Source: Porcipelethomonas sp964621265
GTDB taxonomy: Bacteria; Bacillota; Clostridia; Oscillospirales; Ruminococcaceae
Direction: 5' to 3'
Assembly: GCA_964621265.1 (NCBI GenBank)
Contig: CAZULQ010000023.1
Span: 1-28,941 of the forward strand
DNA length: 28,941 bases
Numbering within the stretch: position 1 is the first letter of the stretch; every line of letters begins with the position of its first letter. This document shows, in pieces, positions 1 through 6,240 of this stretch. The notes beneath the pieces were generated by a model. That model was not told the origin of the DNA and did not search any database. It saw only the letters and a program-made list of their open reading frames with translations. Made by a program: the position numbers and the translations under genes.

Positions 1-141
1 TTGGTCTAGCTTCGAAGCCTCTGATGTCTTCGCCGTGTGTATCTGCATAGAAGTTTACTTCTACCTTATCGCCTACTGCACCCTTAACATCCTTGTCAGC
101 CCAGATATCACATGTACCAACATATACTCTTGAAGCTGTTG
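1..141 (-). repeat. Cohesin-like module 4 (start only)
   Basis: Reverse translation of this stretch gives TTASRVYVGTCDIWADKDV followed by GAVGDKVEVNFYADTHGED, matching the start of modules 1-3. The module runs off the window, so at least four copies exist. Confidence 0.7.
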
Positions 142-2645
142 TGCCTGAGTTAGAAGTTGTGTTACTTGGTGTTGTTGTTGCTGAAACTGTTGTTGTTGCC
201 TTAGGTGTTGTTGNNNNNNNNNNNNNNNNNNNNNNNNNNNNNNNNNNNNNNNNNNNNNNNNNNNNNNNNNNNNNNNNNNNNNNNNNNNNNNNNNNNNNNN
301 NNNNNNNNNNNNNTTGTTGAAACAGTTGTTGTAGCCTTAGGTGTTGTTGTTGTTGAAACAGTTGTTGTAGCCTTAGGTGTTGTTGTTGTTGAAACAGTTG
401 TTGTCACCTTTGGTTCTGTTGTTTCTTCTTCAGATGTTGTTTCTTCGTCAACAACGATTGAACCAGGAGTTACATTTGGTGTGAGGTATGTTGTACCTTC
501 ACCGCCGTTTGAGAAGTTGATAACTGGGTTTGCAGCACCGTTACAACCCTGGATATCAATTTCGTATGTGCCTGAAGCACCTTCGAGAATTTCGAATGTA
601 AGTGTGAGGTATGGAGTTGTTGGATCATTCTTGATCTTAGCAGCAGCTGAAGCGATTACGTATGTACCTAATTCTTCATTTGCTGTTGGCTTAGCCATGA
701 AGCCTGTGCTGTACTTGTAGCCTACAATCTTGAGAGCTGATGTATCGAAGATTGGTCTAGCTTCGAAGCCTCTGATGTCTTCGCCGTGTGTATCTGCATA
801 GAAGTTAACTTCTACCTGATCGCCTACTGCGCCCTTAACATCCTTGTCAGCCCAGATGTCACATGTACCAACATATTCTCTTGAAGCTGTTGTACCTGTT
901 TCGCCTGTTGGGTCTGTATCTGCTGTTGTATCACCAGAAACAACGATTGAACCAGGAGTTACGTTTGGTGTGAGGTATGTTGTACCTTCACCGCCGTTTG
1001 AGAAGTTGATAACTGGATTTGCAGCACCGTTACAACCCTGAATGTCGATTGGGTATGTACCTGAAGCACCTTCGAGGATTTCGAATGTAAGTGTGAGGTA
1101 TGGAGTTGTTGGATCATTCTTGATCTTAGCAGCAGCTGAAGCGATTACGTATGTACCTAATTCTTCATTTGCTGTTGGCTTAGCCATGAAGCCTGTGCTG
1201 TACTTGTAGCCTACAATCTTGAGAGCTGATGTATCGAAGATTGGTCTAGCTTCAAAGCCTCTGATGTCTTCGCCCTTTGTATCAGCATAGAAGTTTACTT
1301 CTACCTGATCACCTACTGCGCCCTTAACATCCTTATCAGCCCAGATGTCACATGTACCAACATATTCTCTTGAAGCTGTTGAACCTGTTTCGCTTGTTGG
1401 GTCTGTATCTTCTGTAAGGTCTGTACCTTCTGCAGCAACAACGATTGAACCAGGAGTTACAGCTGCTTCGAGGTATGTTGTACCTTCACCGCCGTTTGAG
1501 TAGTTGATAACTGGGTTTGCAGCACCGTTACAACCCTGAATGTCGATTGGATATGTACCTGAAGCACCTTCGAGGATTTCGAATGTAAGTGTGAGGTATG
1601 GAGTTGTTGGATCATTCTTGATCTTAGCAGCAGCTGAAGCGATAACGTATGTACCTAATTCTTCATTTGCTGTTGGCTTAGCCATGAAGCCTGTGTTGTA
1701 CTTGTAACCAACAATCTTAAGTGCTGTTGTATCAAAGATTGGTCTAGCTTCAAAGCCTCTGATGTCGTTGCCCTTTGTATCAGCATAGAAGTTAACTTCT
1801 ACCTGTTCGCCTACTGCGCCCTTAACATCCTTATCAGCCCAGATATCACATGTGCCGATATATTCTCTTGAAGCTGTTGAACCTGTATTACCTGTTGTGT
1901 CAGCAACAGTTGTATCAGGAGCCTTTGTTGTTGCGATTGTTGTTGTTGTTGTTGTATCAGGAGCCTCTGTTGTTGGCTCTGTTGATGGTTCTGTTGGTTC
2001 TGTACCATCACCGAGTGTAAATGTAGCAGGTTCAGAATTTGCATTTACTGAATTACCGTATGTTGTGATGATTGTACCATCACCGGCTACTGTACCTGAG
2101 TTAACTGAGAAGTTATCCATGAAGTCAACTGTGTAAGTACCTGCTGCCATTGATGAATCAAAAATAACGTCAAATGTAACGATTGAGTTATTCTTGTCAC
2201 CTAAAACGAATGGAGTTGCACCGTTCTGGATAAAGAAACCAGTCTGGTCAGTAATCTTTGTGTTATCTGCCGGGTCAAAACCTACAACTTCAATGTCCAT
2301 TGCGAGCATACCGAAACCGCCGTCTACTGTGAAAGCGTTAGGGTCTGTGACATTGATGTTCTGGAACTTGATGCCTTCAGCGCTACCCTTGAATGATGTA
2401 AGAATCTGAGTAACTTCTTCAGCAGCATCGTACTGATCGCACATAAGTGCAACTGTTGTTCTGGCTGTTCCTGCCTTAACTTCGTCCATAGTGAAAGAAG
2501 TCTTTTCAGGAGCAAAACGCAGAACCATTGTCGAATCCTTATCAACAACTGTTGCAGCTGAAACTGTTGAAGCAAGTGTGCTTGTTACAACTGAAGCAGC
2601 CATAGCAACTGATGTAAGGATCGAGAGAATTCTTCTCTTCTTCAT
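1..2645 (-). CDS. Secreted scaffoldin-like protein with cohesin-like repeats (partial, contains assembly gap)
   Basis: The protein starts MKKRRILSILTSVAM with a signal peptide; cleavage is likely after the Ala at about residue 30 (VSA-A). Residues 31-212 form a unique beta-rich domain, followed by a Thr/Pro/Glu linker (213-256), three near-identical modules (about 257-403, 422-569, 586-732) and another Thr-rich linker that runs into 100 Ns. Each module has cohesin-like features: a conserved start (GAVGDQVEVNFYADT), an FDTSALKIVGYK strand, LTLTFEIL and a closing VTPGSIVV. Left of the gap, positions 1-213 continue the same linker and open a fourth module, so the gene extends beyond position 1. 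An apparent end at position 201 is a frame artefact of the 100-base gap. The ribosome binding site AAAGGAC lies 8 nt before the ATG. Cohesins bind dockerins on enzymes in cellulosomes or amylosomes. The cohesin call rests on pattern only; a generic adhesin is the alternative. No dockerin or sortase signal is visible in the part present. Confidence 0.75.
160..420 (-). repeat. 36-bp tandem repeat encoding a Thr/Pro linker
   Basis: On the coding strand the unit encodes TTTTPKATTTVS (12 residues, 36 bases). Two perfect copies and one degenerate copy lie right of the N gap, and a variant (TTPKATTTVSATTTPSN) lies left of it. The gap sits inside this array, so the copy number is unknown. The unit resembles the O-glycosylated Thr/Pro linkers between scaffoldin modules. 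Confidence 0.8.
214..313. other. Assembly gap of 100 Ns
   Basis: Exactly 100 N bases lie between two blocks of the same linker repeat. The round number suggests a placeholder of unknown true length, and because 100 is not a multiple of 3 the reading frame appears broken across it. Scaffolding across a collapsed tandem repeat explains it. Confidence 0.95.
450..890 (-). repeat. Cohesin-like module 3
   Basis: Third module, about 492 bases from the second. It is followed by an acidic stretch (DEETTSEEETTEP) and then the 12-residue Thr-rich linker repeats. Confidence 0.7.
939..1382 (-). repeat. Cohesin-like module 2
   Basis: Second module, about 495 bases from the first. By eye it differs from module 3 at only two residues within the domain (TKGED versus THGED, GTYPID versus GTYEID), and the DNA is almost identical as well. 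Confidence 0.7.
1437..1877 (-). repeat. Cohesin-like module 1
   Basis: First of the tandem modules of about 147 residues. It differs from module 2 at a handful of residues (for example EYI for EYV, GEQ for GDQ, INY for INF). It carries two Cys, one in GTCDIW and one in IQGCNG, both kept in all full copies. Confidence 0.7.
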
Positions 2646-2653
2646 TGCTATTT

Positions 2654-2760
2654 GTCCTTTCTGTCTGTGATAAAAACAGACACTGTTTTTTATTTTTTGC
2701 GGTCCCCCGCTATTTTAAGCCCTGACGGGCCTAAATACCTTTATCTTATGAAGTTTCCTC
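2654..2760 (-). promoter_or_regulatory. Structured 5' leader of the scaffoldin gene, riboswitch-like
   Basis: Read on the minus strand, the leader has a GAGGAAAC stretch (2753-2760) and a hairpin at 2711-2737 with a GCCC/GGGC core and a flanking AU stem. Next is a hairpin at 2699-2710 (GCGG-GGGA-CCGC, a GNRA-type loop). Finally there are two mutually exclusive hairpins. One pairs 2672-2679 with 2683-2690 (AAAAACAG/CTGTTTTT). The other pairs 2662-2668 with 2676-2682 (ACAGACA/TGTCTGT) and ends next to the ribosome binding site at 2654-2660. Alternative pairings beside the binding site are typical of regulated leaders. I do not recognise a known riboswitch class. Confidence 0.45.
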
Positions 2761-2816
2761 TCATCTTTTTACTTATTTTTATATTATCTAAAGATACTTT
2801 TTGTTCACACACTTAT

Positions 2817-2845
2817 AGTATATAACAAATTGAATAGTTTTTCAA
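2817..2845 (-). promoter_or_regulatory. Sigma-A promoter of the scaffoldin gene
   Basis: TTGAAA (2840-2845), a 17-base spacer and TATACT (2817-2822) on the minus strand. This places the transcript start near 2810 and gives a leader of about 165 nt before the ATG. Confidence 0.65.
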
Positions 2846-3141
2846 GGGGGATTGCGAAATTATTTTCAAAATTGTGCAACATGCACATATTTACCATGCG
2901 ATTTATATGCATAAAAATCTATGGATTTATGTATGTGATGCCACTTCACTCGCTTTCGTAAAAAAACACACCATAATTTCTATCAAACGGACACTAAATA
3001 TTTCATTTTATTTCCTGTTTTGTATATTATATCCAAAAAATCAGATAACCCACTCATGTCAAAAAAGTTGTGCACAATTATGTCATATTATCCCATATAC
3101 TACGTCTTAATGACACTCACATTTCAAAGAGCTTCACAGCA
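2846..3141. other. AT-rich intergenic stretch, nothing recognised
   Basis: About 300 bases between the scaffoldin promoter and the terminator of the spore protein gene. Short reading frames exist on the plus strand but lack a ribosome binding site and protein-like composition. I see no repeat or RNA gene here. Confidence 0.5.
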
Positions 3142-3174
3142 AGAAAACACCCGTGAAGAAAAAATCTCCACGGG
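3142..3174 (-). terminator. Intrinsic terminator after the spore protein gene
   Basis: A 9-bp stem (3150-3158 with 3166-3174, including one G-T pair) closes a 7-base loop. On the minus strand it is followed by TGTTTTCTT. Confidence 0.75.
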
Positions 3175-3193
3175 CATTTCCCTTAAAAGTTTA

Positions 3194-3373
3194 TTACTGA
3201 ACCTTGTAAGCGTCAATCATCTTCTTGACCATCTGGCCGCCGACTGAACCTGCTTCTCTTGAAGTAAGGTCACCATTGTAACCCTGCTTTAAGTTTACGC
3301 CGACTTCGTTGGCTGCTTCCATCTTAAAACGCTCCATTGCTTCTTTGCCCTTCTGAGTAAATTCACCTTTCAT
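3194..3373 (-). CDS. Alpha/beta-type small acid-soluble spore protein (SASP)
   Basis: This 59-residue protein begins MKGEFTQKGKEAMERFK and contains the family hallmark GVNLKQGYNGDLTSREAGS followed by VGGQMVKKMI. Alpha/beta-type SASPs coat DNA in the dormant spore core, hold it in an A-like form that resists UV and chemical damage, and are degraded by the GPR protease at germination. The GPR cleavage region normally lies near the conserved E-x-G motif, seen here as NEVGVN. The ribosome binding site AAGGAG (3383-3388) sits 9 nt upstream of the ATG and a terminator follows the gene. It is a single-gene unit, as is usual for SASP genes. Its presence implies that the organism can form endospores, or descends from one that could. 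Confidence 0.93.
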   Translation of the reverse strand: MKGEFTQKGKEAMERFKMEAANEVGVNLKQGYNGDLTSREAGSVGGQMVKKMIDAYKVQ

Positions 3374-3412
3374 TTCTGAAATCTCCTTTAAATTTATTTA
3401 ATGCCGCACTAA

Positions 3413-3442
3413 TATTATAGCCTGACTCATATTTTATATAAC
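3413..3442 (-). promoter_or_regulatory. Possible promoter of the SASP gene
   Basis: GTTATA (3437-3442), 17 bases, then TATAATA (3413-3419) on the minus strand. SASP genes are normally read by the forespore factor sigma-G (-35 like GNATA, -10 like CATAATA). This site is intermediate between the sigma-G and sigma-A patterns, so the factor is uncertain. Confidence 0.35.
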
Positions 3443-3484
3443 AGGTAAAATTATAAAAAACAATTGGTTTATTTTACGAAACAA

Positions 3485-5848
3485 TTATTTGCGATTTAAA
3501 GTTGACGGTATAACATCAAGCTTTTTATCCTTGAATTTCACTATGATATCCTCGCCTTTTTTAATTGTTCCGTCAATAATGTCTCTTGATATTCTGTTTT
3601 CGATTCTTTTTACAATTTCTCTTTTTATATAACGTGCACCGTATTTTTCAATCTGTTTTTCATCAATAAGTTCCTCAGCAACGCTGTCATCATAGGCAAT
3701 ATTTATCCCAAGCTTTGCCGCACGCTCCTGCAGCTCTGCAAGCAGCTTCCGGGTAATTTTCTTCAGGTCGTGCTTTCTGAGCTTTCCGAAAACGACTATC
3801 TCATCAAGCCTGTTGATAAGCTCGGGCTTCATGAACTTTTTAAGCTCCGATTTAACCTTTGAGTTTATCTCACCGCTGTCGTCCCCACCGAAGCCGAGAG
3901 TCTGCTTTCCCTCAATCACGTCCGAGGCAATGTTTGAAGTCATTATGATTATAGTATTTCTGAAACTGATTTTTCTTCCCGTCGAATCCGTCAGTATTCC
4001 GTCATCGAGTATCTGCAGAAAAAGATTCATCACATCGGGATGCGCCTTTTCTATTTCATCAAATAAAATTACGCAGTAAGGCTTTCTGCGGACAGTTTCC
4101 GTCAGAACGCTCTTATCATCATATCCCGCATATCCGGGAGGCGCACCGATGATTTTCGAGACAGTATGCTTTTCCATGTACTCCGACATATCAATTCTCA
4201 CAAGATTGTTTCCGCTGTTATACATAATTTCAGCCGCCGCTTTTGAAAGCTCTGTTTTGCCGACACCTGTCGGACCCATGAAAATCAGCGAACAGACAGG
4301 CTTGTTCTGCTCACGTAGTCCCGCTCTGCCACGTCTTATAGCCTCAGCAACAAGCTTTACTGCCTCATCCTGCCCGATAACTCTCTTTTTAAGCTCATCT
4401 TCAAGCGACTTTAAACGGATTTCCTCTCTGCCCGAAATTTTGCTGACAGGTATACCCGTCCAGAGAGAAACGACTGACGCCGTATCCTCAACCGTTATTT
4501 GGGCAGGCTCAGACTTTTTCTCCGAAATCTTTTCATCAAAATTCTTTTCAATGTATTCAAGAGACAGCATTTCTTCAGAAAACTCTTTTTCTTTCACGTC
4601 ACTTTTCTGCCCTCTTGCCTGCTGAATTTTAACCCTTGAAGCCGCCTCATCTAAAACGTCTATCGCCTTATCAGGCAGAAAACGGTCATTTATATATCTG
4701 ACAGAAAGCGATACTGCCGATTTTATCACATCGTTGCTTATCTTTACATTATGGTATTTTTCATATTGTTCCCTTATACCGCTTAAAATTTCAATTGTCT
4801 CACGCTCACTCGGTTCTTCAACTATAACGGGCTGAAAGCGTCTTTCAAGTGCCGCATCCTTTTCAATATATTTCCTGTATTCCTCAATCGTCGTAGCACC
4901 GATAATCTGAATTTCACCCCTTGCAAGCTGAGGCTTTAAGATATTTGCCGCATCTATTGCGCCCTCTGCCGCTCCTGCACCTACAATTGAGTGAATCTCA
5001 TCTATGAAAAGTATTATCTTTCCATCCCTTACAACCTCTTCAATACAGTTTTTGATTCGCTCCTCAAAATCTCCCCTGTATTTAGCACCCGCAACCATTG
5101 ATGTAAGGTCGAGTGAAAAAATACTTTTCTCACAAAGCTCAGCAGGAACCTCGCCTTTTGCGAATAAAACAGCAAGCCCCTCAGCAATGGCGGTCTTGCC
5201 GACGCCAGCCTCACCGATAAGACAGGGGTTATTCTTGCTTTTTCTTGCAAGTATCTGCAAAACACGCTCAATTTCCTTTTCTCTGCCGATAAGCGCTTCG
5301 TCCTGTCTGTCCCACGCAGTTTCCGTAAGATTTTTTGCGTATTTCATAAGAGTCGGGATATTCTTCCGCTCGTTCCTGCTTCGTCTCACAATCCCCTCAG
5401 GTACATTGCCGTTATACGCCTTTACGGATTCAGCGTACAAAACAGTCGGGCTTACTCCAAAATACTGCAGAAATTTAATTGCACCGCAGCCTGTTTCGTT
5501 TACCATCGACATCAATACATGCTCTGTGCCGACAAGTCTGGTTTTCATAGTTCCAGCAATATCAACAGATACATCAAGAATTCTTATAACAGCGGGAGTG
5601 AGATTTGCTTCGGACAAGCTTGTTTCCTCACCCTTCCCAATTTGCATTGCCATCTGATTATACATTCCGTCCTGTGTAACACCGTTTTTCTTTAAAACAG
5701 CCGCCGCAACATTCCTGTTTTCCTTAAGCATACCCAGAAGCAGATGCTCCGTTCCGACATAGGTATGACCCATAGCAGACGCTGATTCAATCGCAAGCTC
5801 AATTGAATCTATAACCTTCCTTGTATACATCTCATAATTATTTATCAT
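3485..5848 (-). CDS. clpC: ClpC-type AAA+ unfoldase (ClpP partner)
   Basis: A 787-residue Hsp100 protein. It has a Clp N domain with two repeats (about 1-140), a first AAA+ ring (Walker A GEAGVGKT at 212-219, Walker B FIDE at 281-284, pore KYRG at 256-259) and a second ring (GPTGVGKT at 525-532, ILFDEIE, pore GYAG). A TLGF loop at 650-653 matches the position of the ClpP-docking loop. ClpC unfolds substrates and feeds them to ClpP in the cytoplasm for protein quality control. The middle domain between the rings (about 407-450) is short compared with Bacillus ClpC and so may use adaptors differently. I chose the ATG at 5848 because GGAGAGG ends 9 nt before it; the ATG at 5854 is possible and starts further upstream are unlikely. 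No ctsR, mcsA, mcsB or CtsR-type operator is seen nearby, so this looks like a stand-alone copy. Confidence 0.9.
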   Translation of the reverse strand: MINNYEMYTRKVIDSIELAIESASAMGHTYVGTEHLLLGMLKENRNVAAAVLKKNGVTQDGMYNQMAMQIGKGEETSLSEANLTPAVIRILDVSVDIAGTMKTRLVGTEHVLMSMVNETGCGAIKFLQYFGVSPTVLYAESVKAYNGNVPEGIVRRSRNERKNIPTLMKYAKNLTETAWDRQDEALIGREKEIERVLQILARKSKNNPCLIGEAGVGKTAIAEGLAVLFAKGEVPAELCEKSIFSLDLTSMVAGAKYRGDFEERIKNCIEEVVRDGKIILFIDEIHSIVGAGAAEGAIDAANILKPQLARGEIQIIGATTIEEYRKYIEKDAALERRFQPVIVEEPSERETIEILSGIREQYEKYHNVKISNDVIKSAVSLSVRYINDRFLPDKAIDVLDEAASRVKIQQARGQKSDVKEKEFSEEMLSLEYIEKNFDEKISEKKSEPAQITVEDTASVVSLWTGIPVSKISGREEIRLKSLEDELKKRVIGQDEAVKLVAEAIRRGRAGLREQNKPVCSLIFMGPTGVGKTELSKAAAEIMYNSGNNLVRIDMSEYMEKHTVSKIIGAPPGYAGYDDKSVLTETVRRKPYCVILFDEIEKAHPDVMNLFLQILDDGILTDSTGRKISFRNTIIIMTSNIASDVIEGKQTLGFGGDDSGEINSKVKSELKKFMKPELINRLDEIVVFGKLRKHDLKKITRKLLAELQERAAKLGINIAYDDSVAEELIDEKQIEKYGARYIKREIVKRIENRISRDIIDGTIKKGEDIIVKFKDKKLDVIPSTLNRK

Positions 5849-5855
5849 TTTCATG

Positions 5856-5864
5856 CACCTCTCC
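5856..5864 (-). promoter_or_regulatory. Ribosome binding site that decides the clpC start
   Basis: GGAGAGGTG on the minus strand. It is too close to the ATG at 5854 (about 3 nt from the GGAGAGG core) and well placed for the ATG at 5848. Confidence 0.6.
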
Positions 5865-6032
5865 ATAAGCATTAATTCAAGTATGCCATAAAACCGATAA
5901 AATATCTGTCGAAAGAGAAACACATTTATCTGTAACACTTTTTTTGTTTTAACATACTATGTACTATGAAACGAAATCAAAAACGGTTTCAGTTCATACA
6001 TCAAATTTTTTATTTAAAGGAGTTGCTTATTT

Positions 6033-6188
6033 ATGGGTTGTTTTGAAGGAAATGGATGCTGCTGGATTATTATCTTACTTTTCATCATCTTCTTCTGCTG
6101 TGGTAACAACGGCAATAGCTGTGGCAACAACAGTAACTGCGGTTGCGGCTGTGGCGGCTGCAACGACAACTGTGGCTGTGGCTGCTGA
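6033..6188 (+). CDS. Cys/Gly/Asn-rich membrane-anchored microprotein
   Basis: A 51-residue ORF with AAAGGAG (6016-6022) ten bases before the ATG and a strong terminator 16 bases after the stop. It begins MGCFEGNGCC, continues with a hydrophobic segment (WIIILLFIIFF, residues 11-21) and ends in a tail of CGNN, NCGCGCGG and CNDNCGCGC blocks. Thirteen of 51 residues are Cys. I recognise no named family, though short proteins of this type (Cys-Cys, one membrane helix, Gly/Asn/Cys tail) occur in Clostridia. A spore coat or membrane-surface protein, a metal-binding peptide or a peptide precursor are all possible, and no modification enzyme is adjacent. A longer overlapping frame (5959-6198) gives a low-complexity Ala/Val/Thr protein and is rejected. 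The ribosome binding site, stop position and terminator fit this frame. Confidence 0.72.
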   Translation: MGCFEGNGCCWIIILLFIIFFCCGNNGNSCGNNSNCGCGCGGCNDNCGCGC

Positions 6189-6203
6189 TTGTAACTAACG
6201 CAA

Positions 6204-6236
6204 AATCCCCTTCGTATTAAACGAAGGGGATTTTTC
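6204..6236. terminator. Bidirectional terminator between the microprotein and topoisomerase genes
   Basis: A perfect 12-bp stem (6204-6215 with 6221-6232, AATCCCCTTCGT/ACGAAGGGGATT) closes the loop ATTAA. T-rich sequence follows on the plus strand (TTTTTCTG) and a shorter T run on the minus strand, so it can end both convergent genes. Confidence 0.9.
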
Positions 6237-6240
6237 TGTA

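Noticed and set aside
160..420. CRISPR-like array
   Set aside because: The 36-bp units are contiguous, in frame, and encode a Thr/Pro linker; there are no spacers.
1811..2044. Gln-rich frame on the minus strand
   Set aside because: Out-of-frame reading of the scaffoldin Thr linker (ACA repeats read as CAA or CAG).
2646..2810. Cyclic di-GMP (class I or II) or cyclic di-AMP riboswitch upstream of the scaffoldin gene
   Set aside because: Some short pieces resemble these (GGAAAC, GCGGGGGACC), but the conserved cores (GGGACGCAAAGCC; the class II GTGCAACC; the ydaO GGGGTGAATC) are missing.
5870..5990. CtsR box, CIRCE element or a clear promoter upstream of clpC
   Set aside because: No GGTCAAA direct repeat and no CIRCE inverted repeat; candidate -35/-10 pairs had poor matches or spacing.
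5945..6000. Sigma-K-type promoter for the microprotein (CATACTATG)
   Set aside because: Only a partial match to the sigma-K -10 pattern and no convincing -35; not enough to report.
5959..6198. 79-residue Ala/Val/Thr-rich frame
   Set aside because: Low-complexity shadow of the Cys-rich microprotein; the ribosome binding site fits the ATG at 6033, not the one at 5959.
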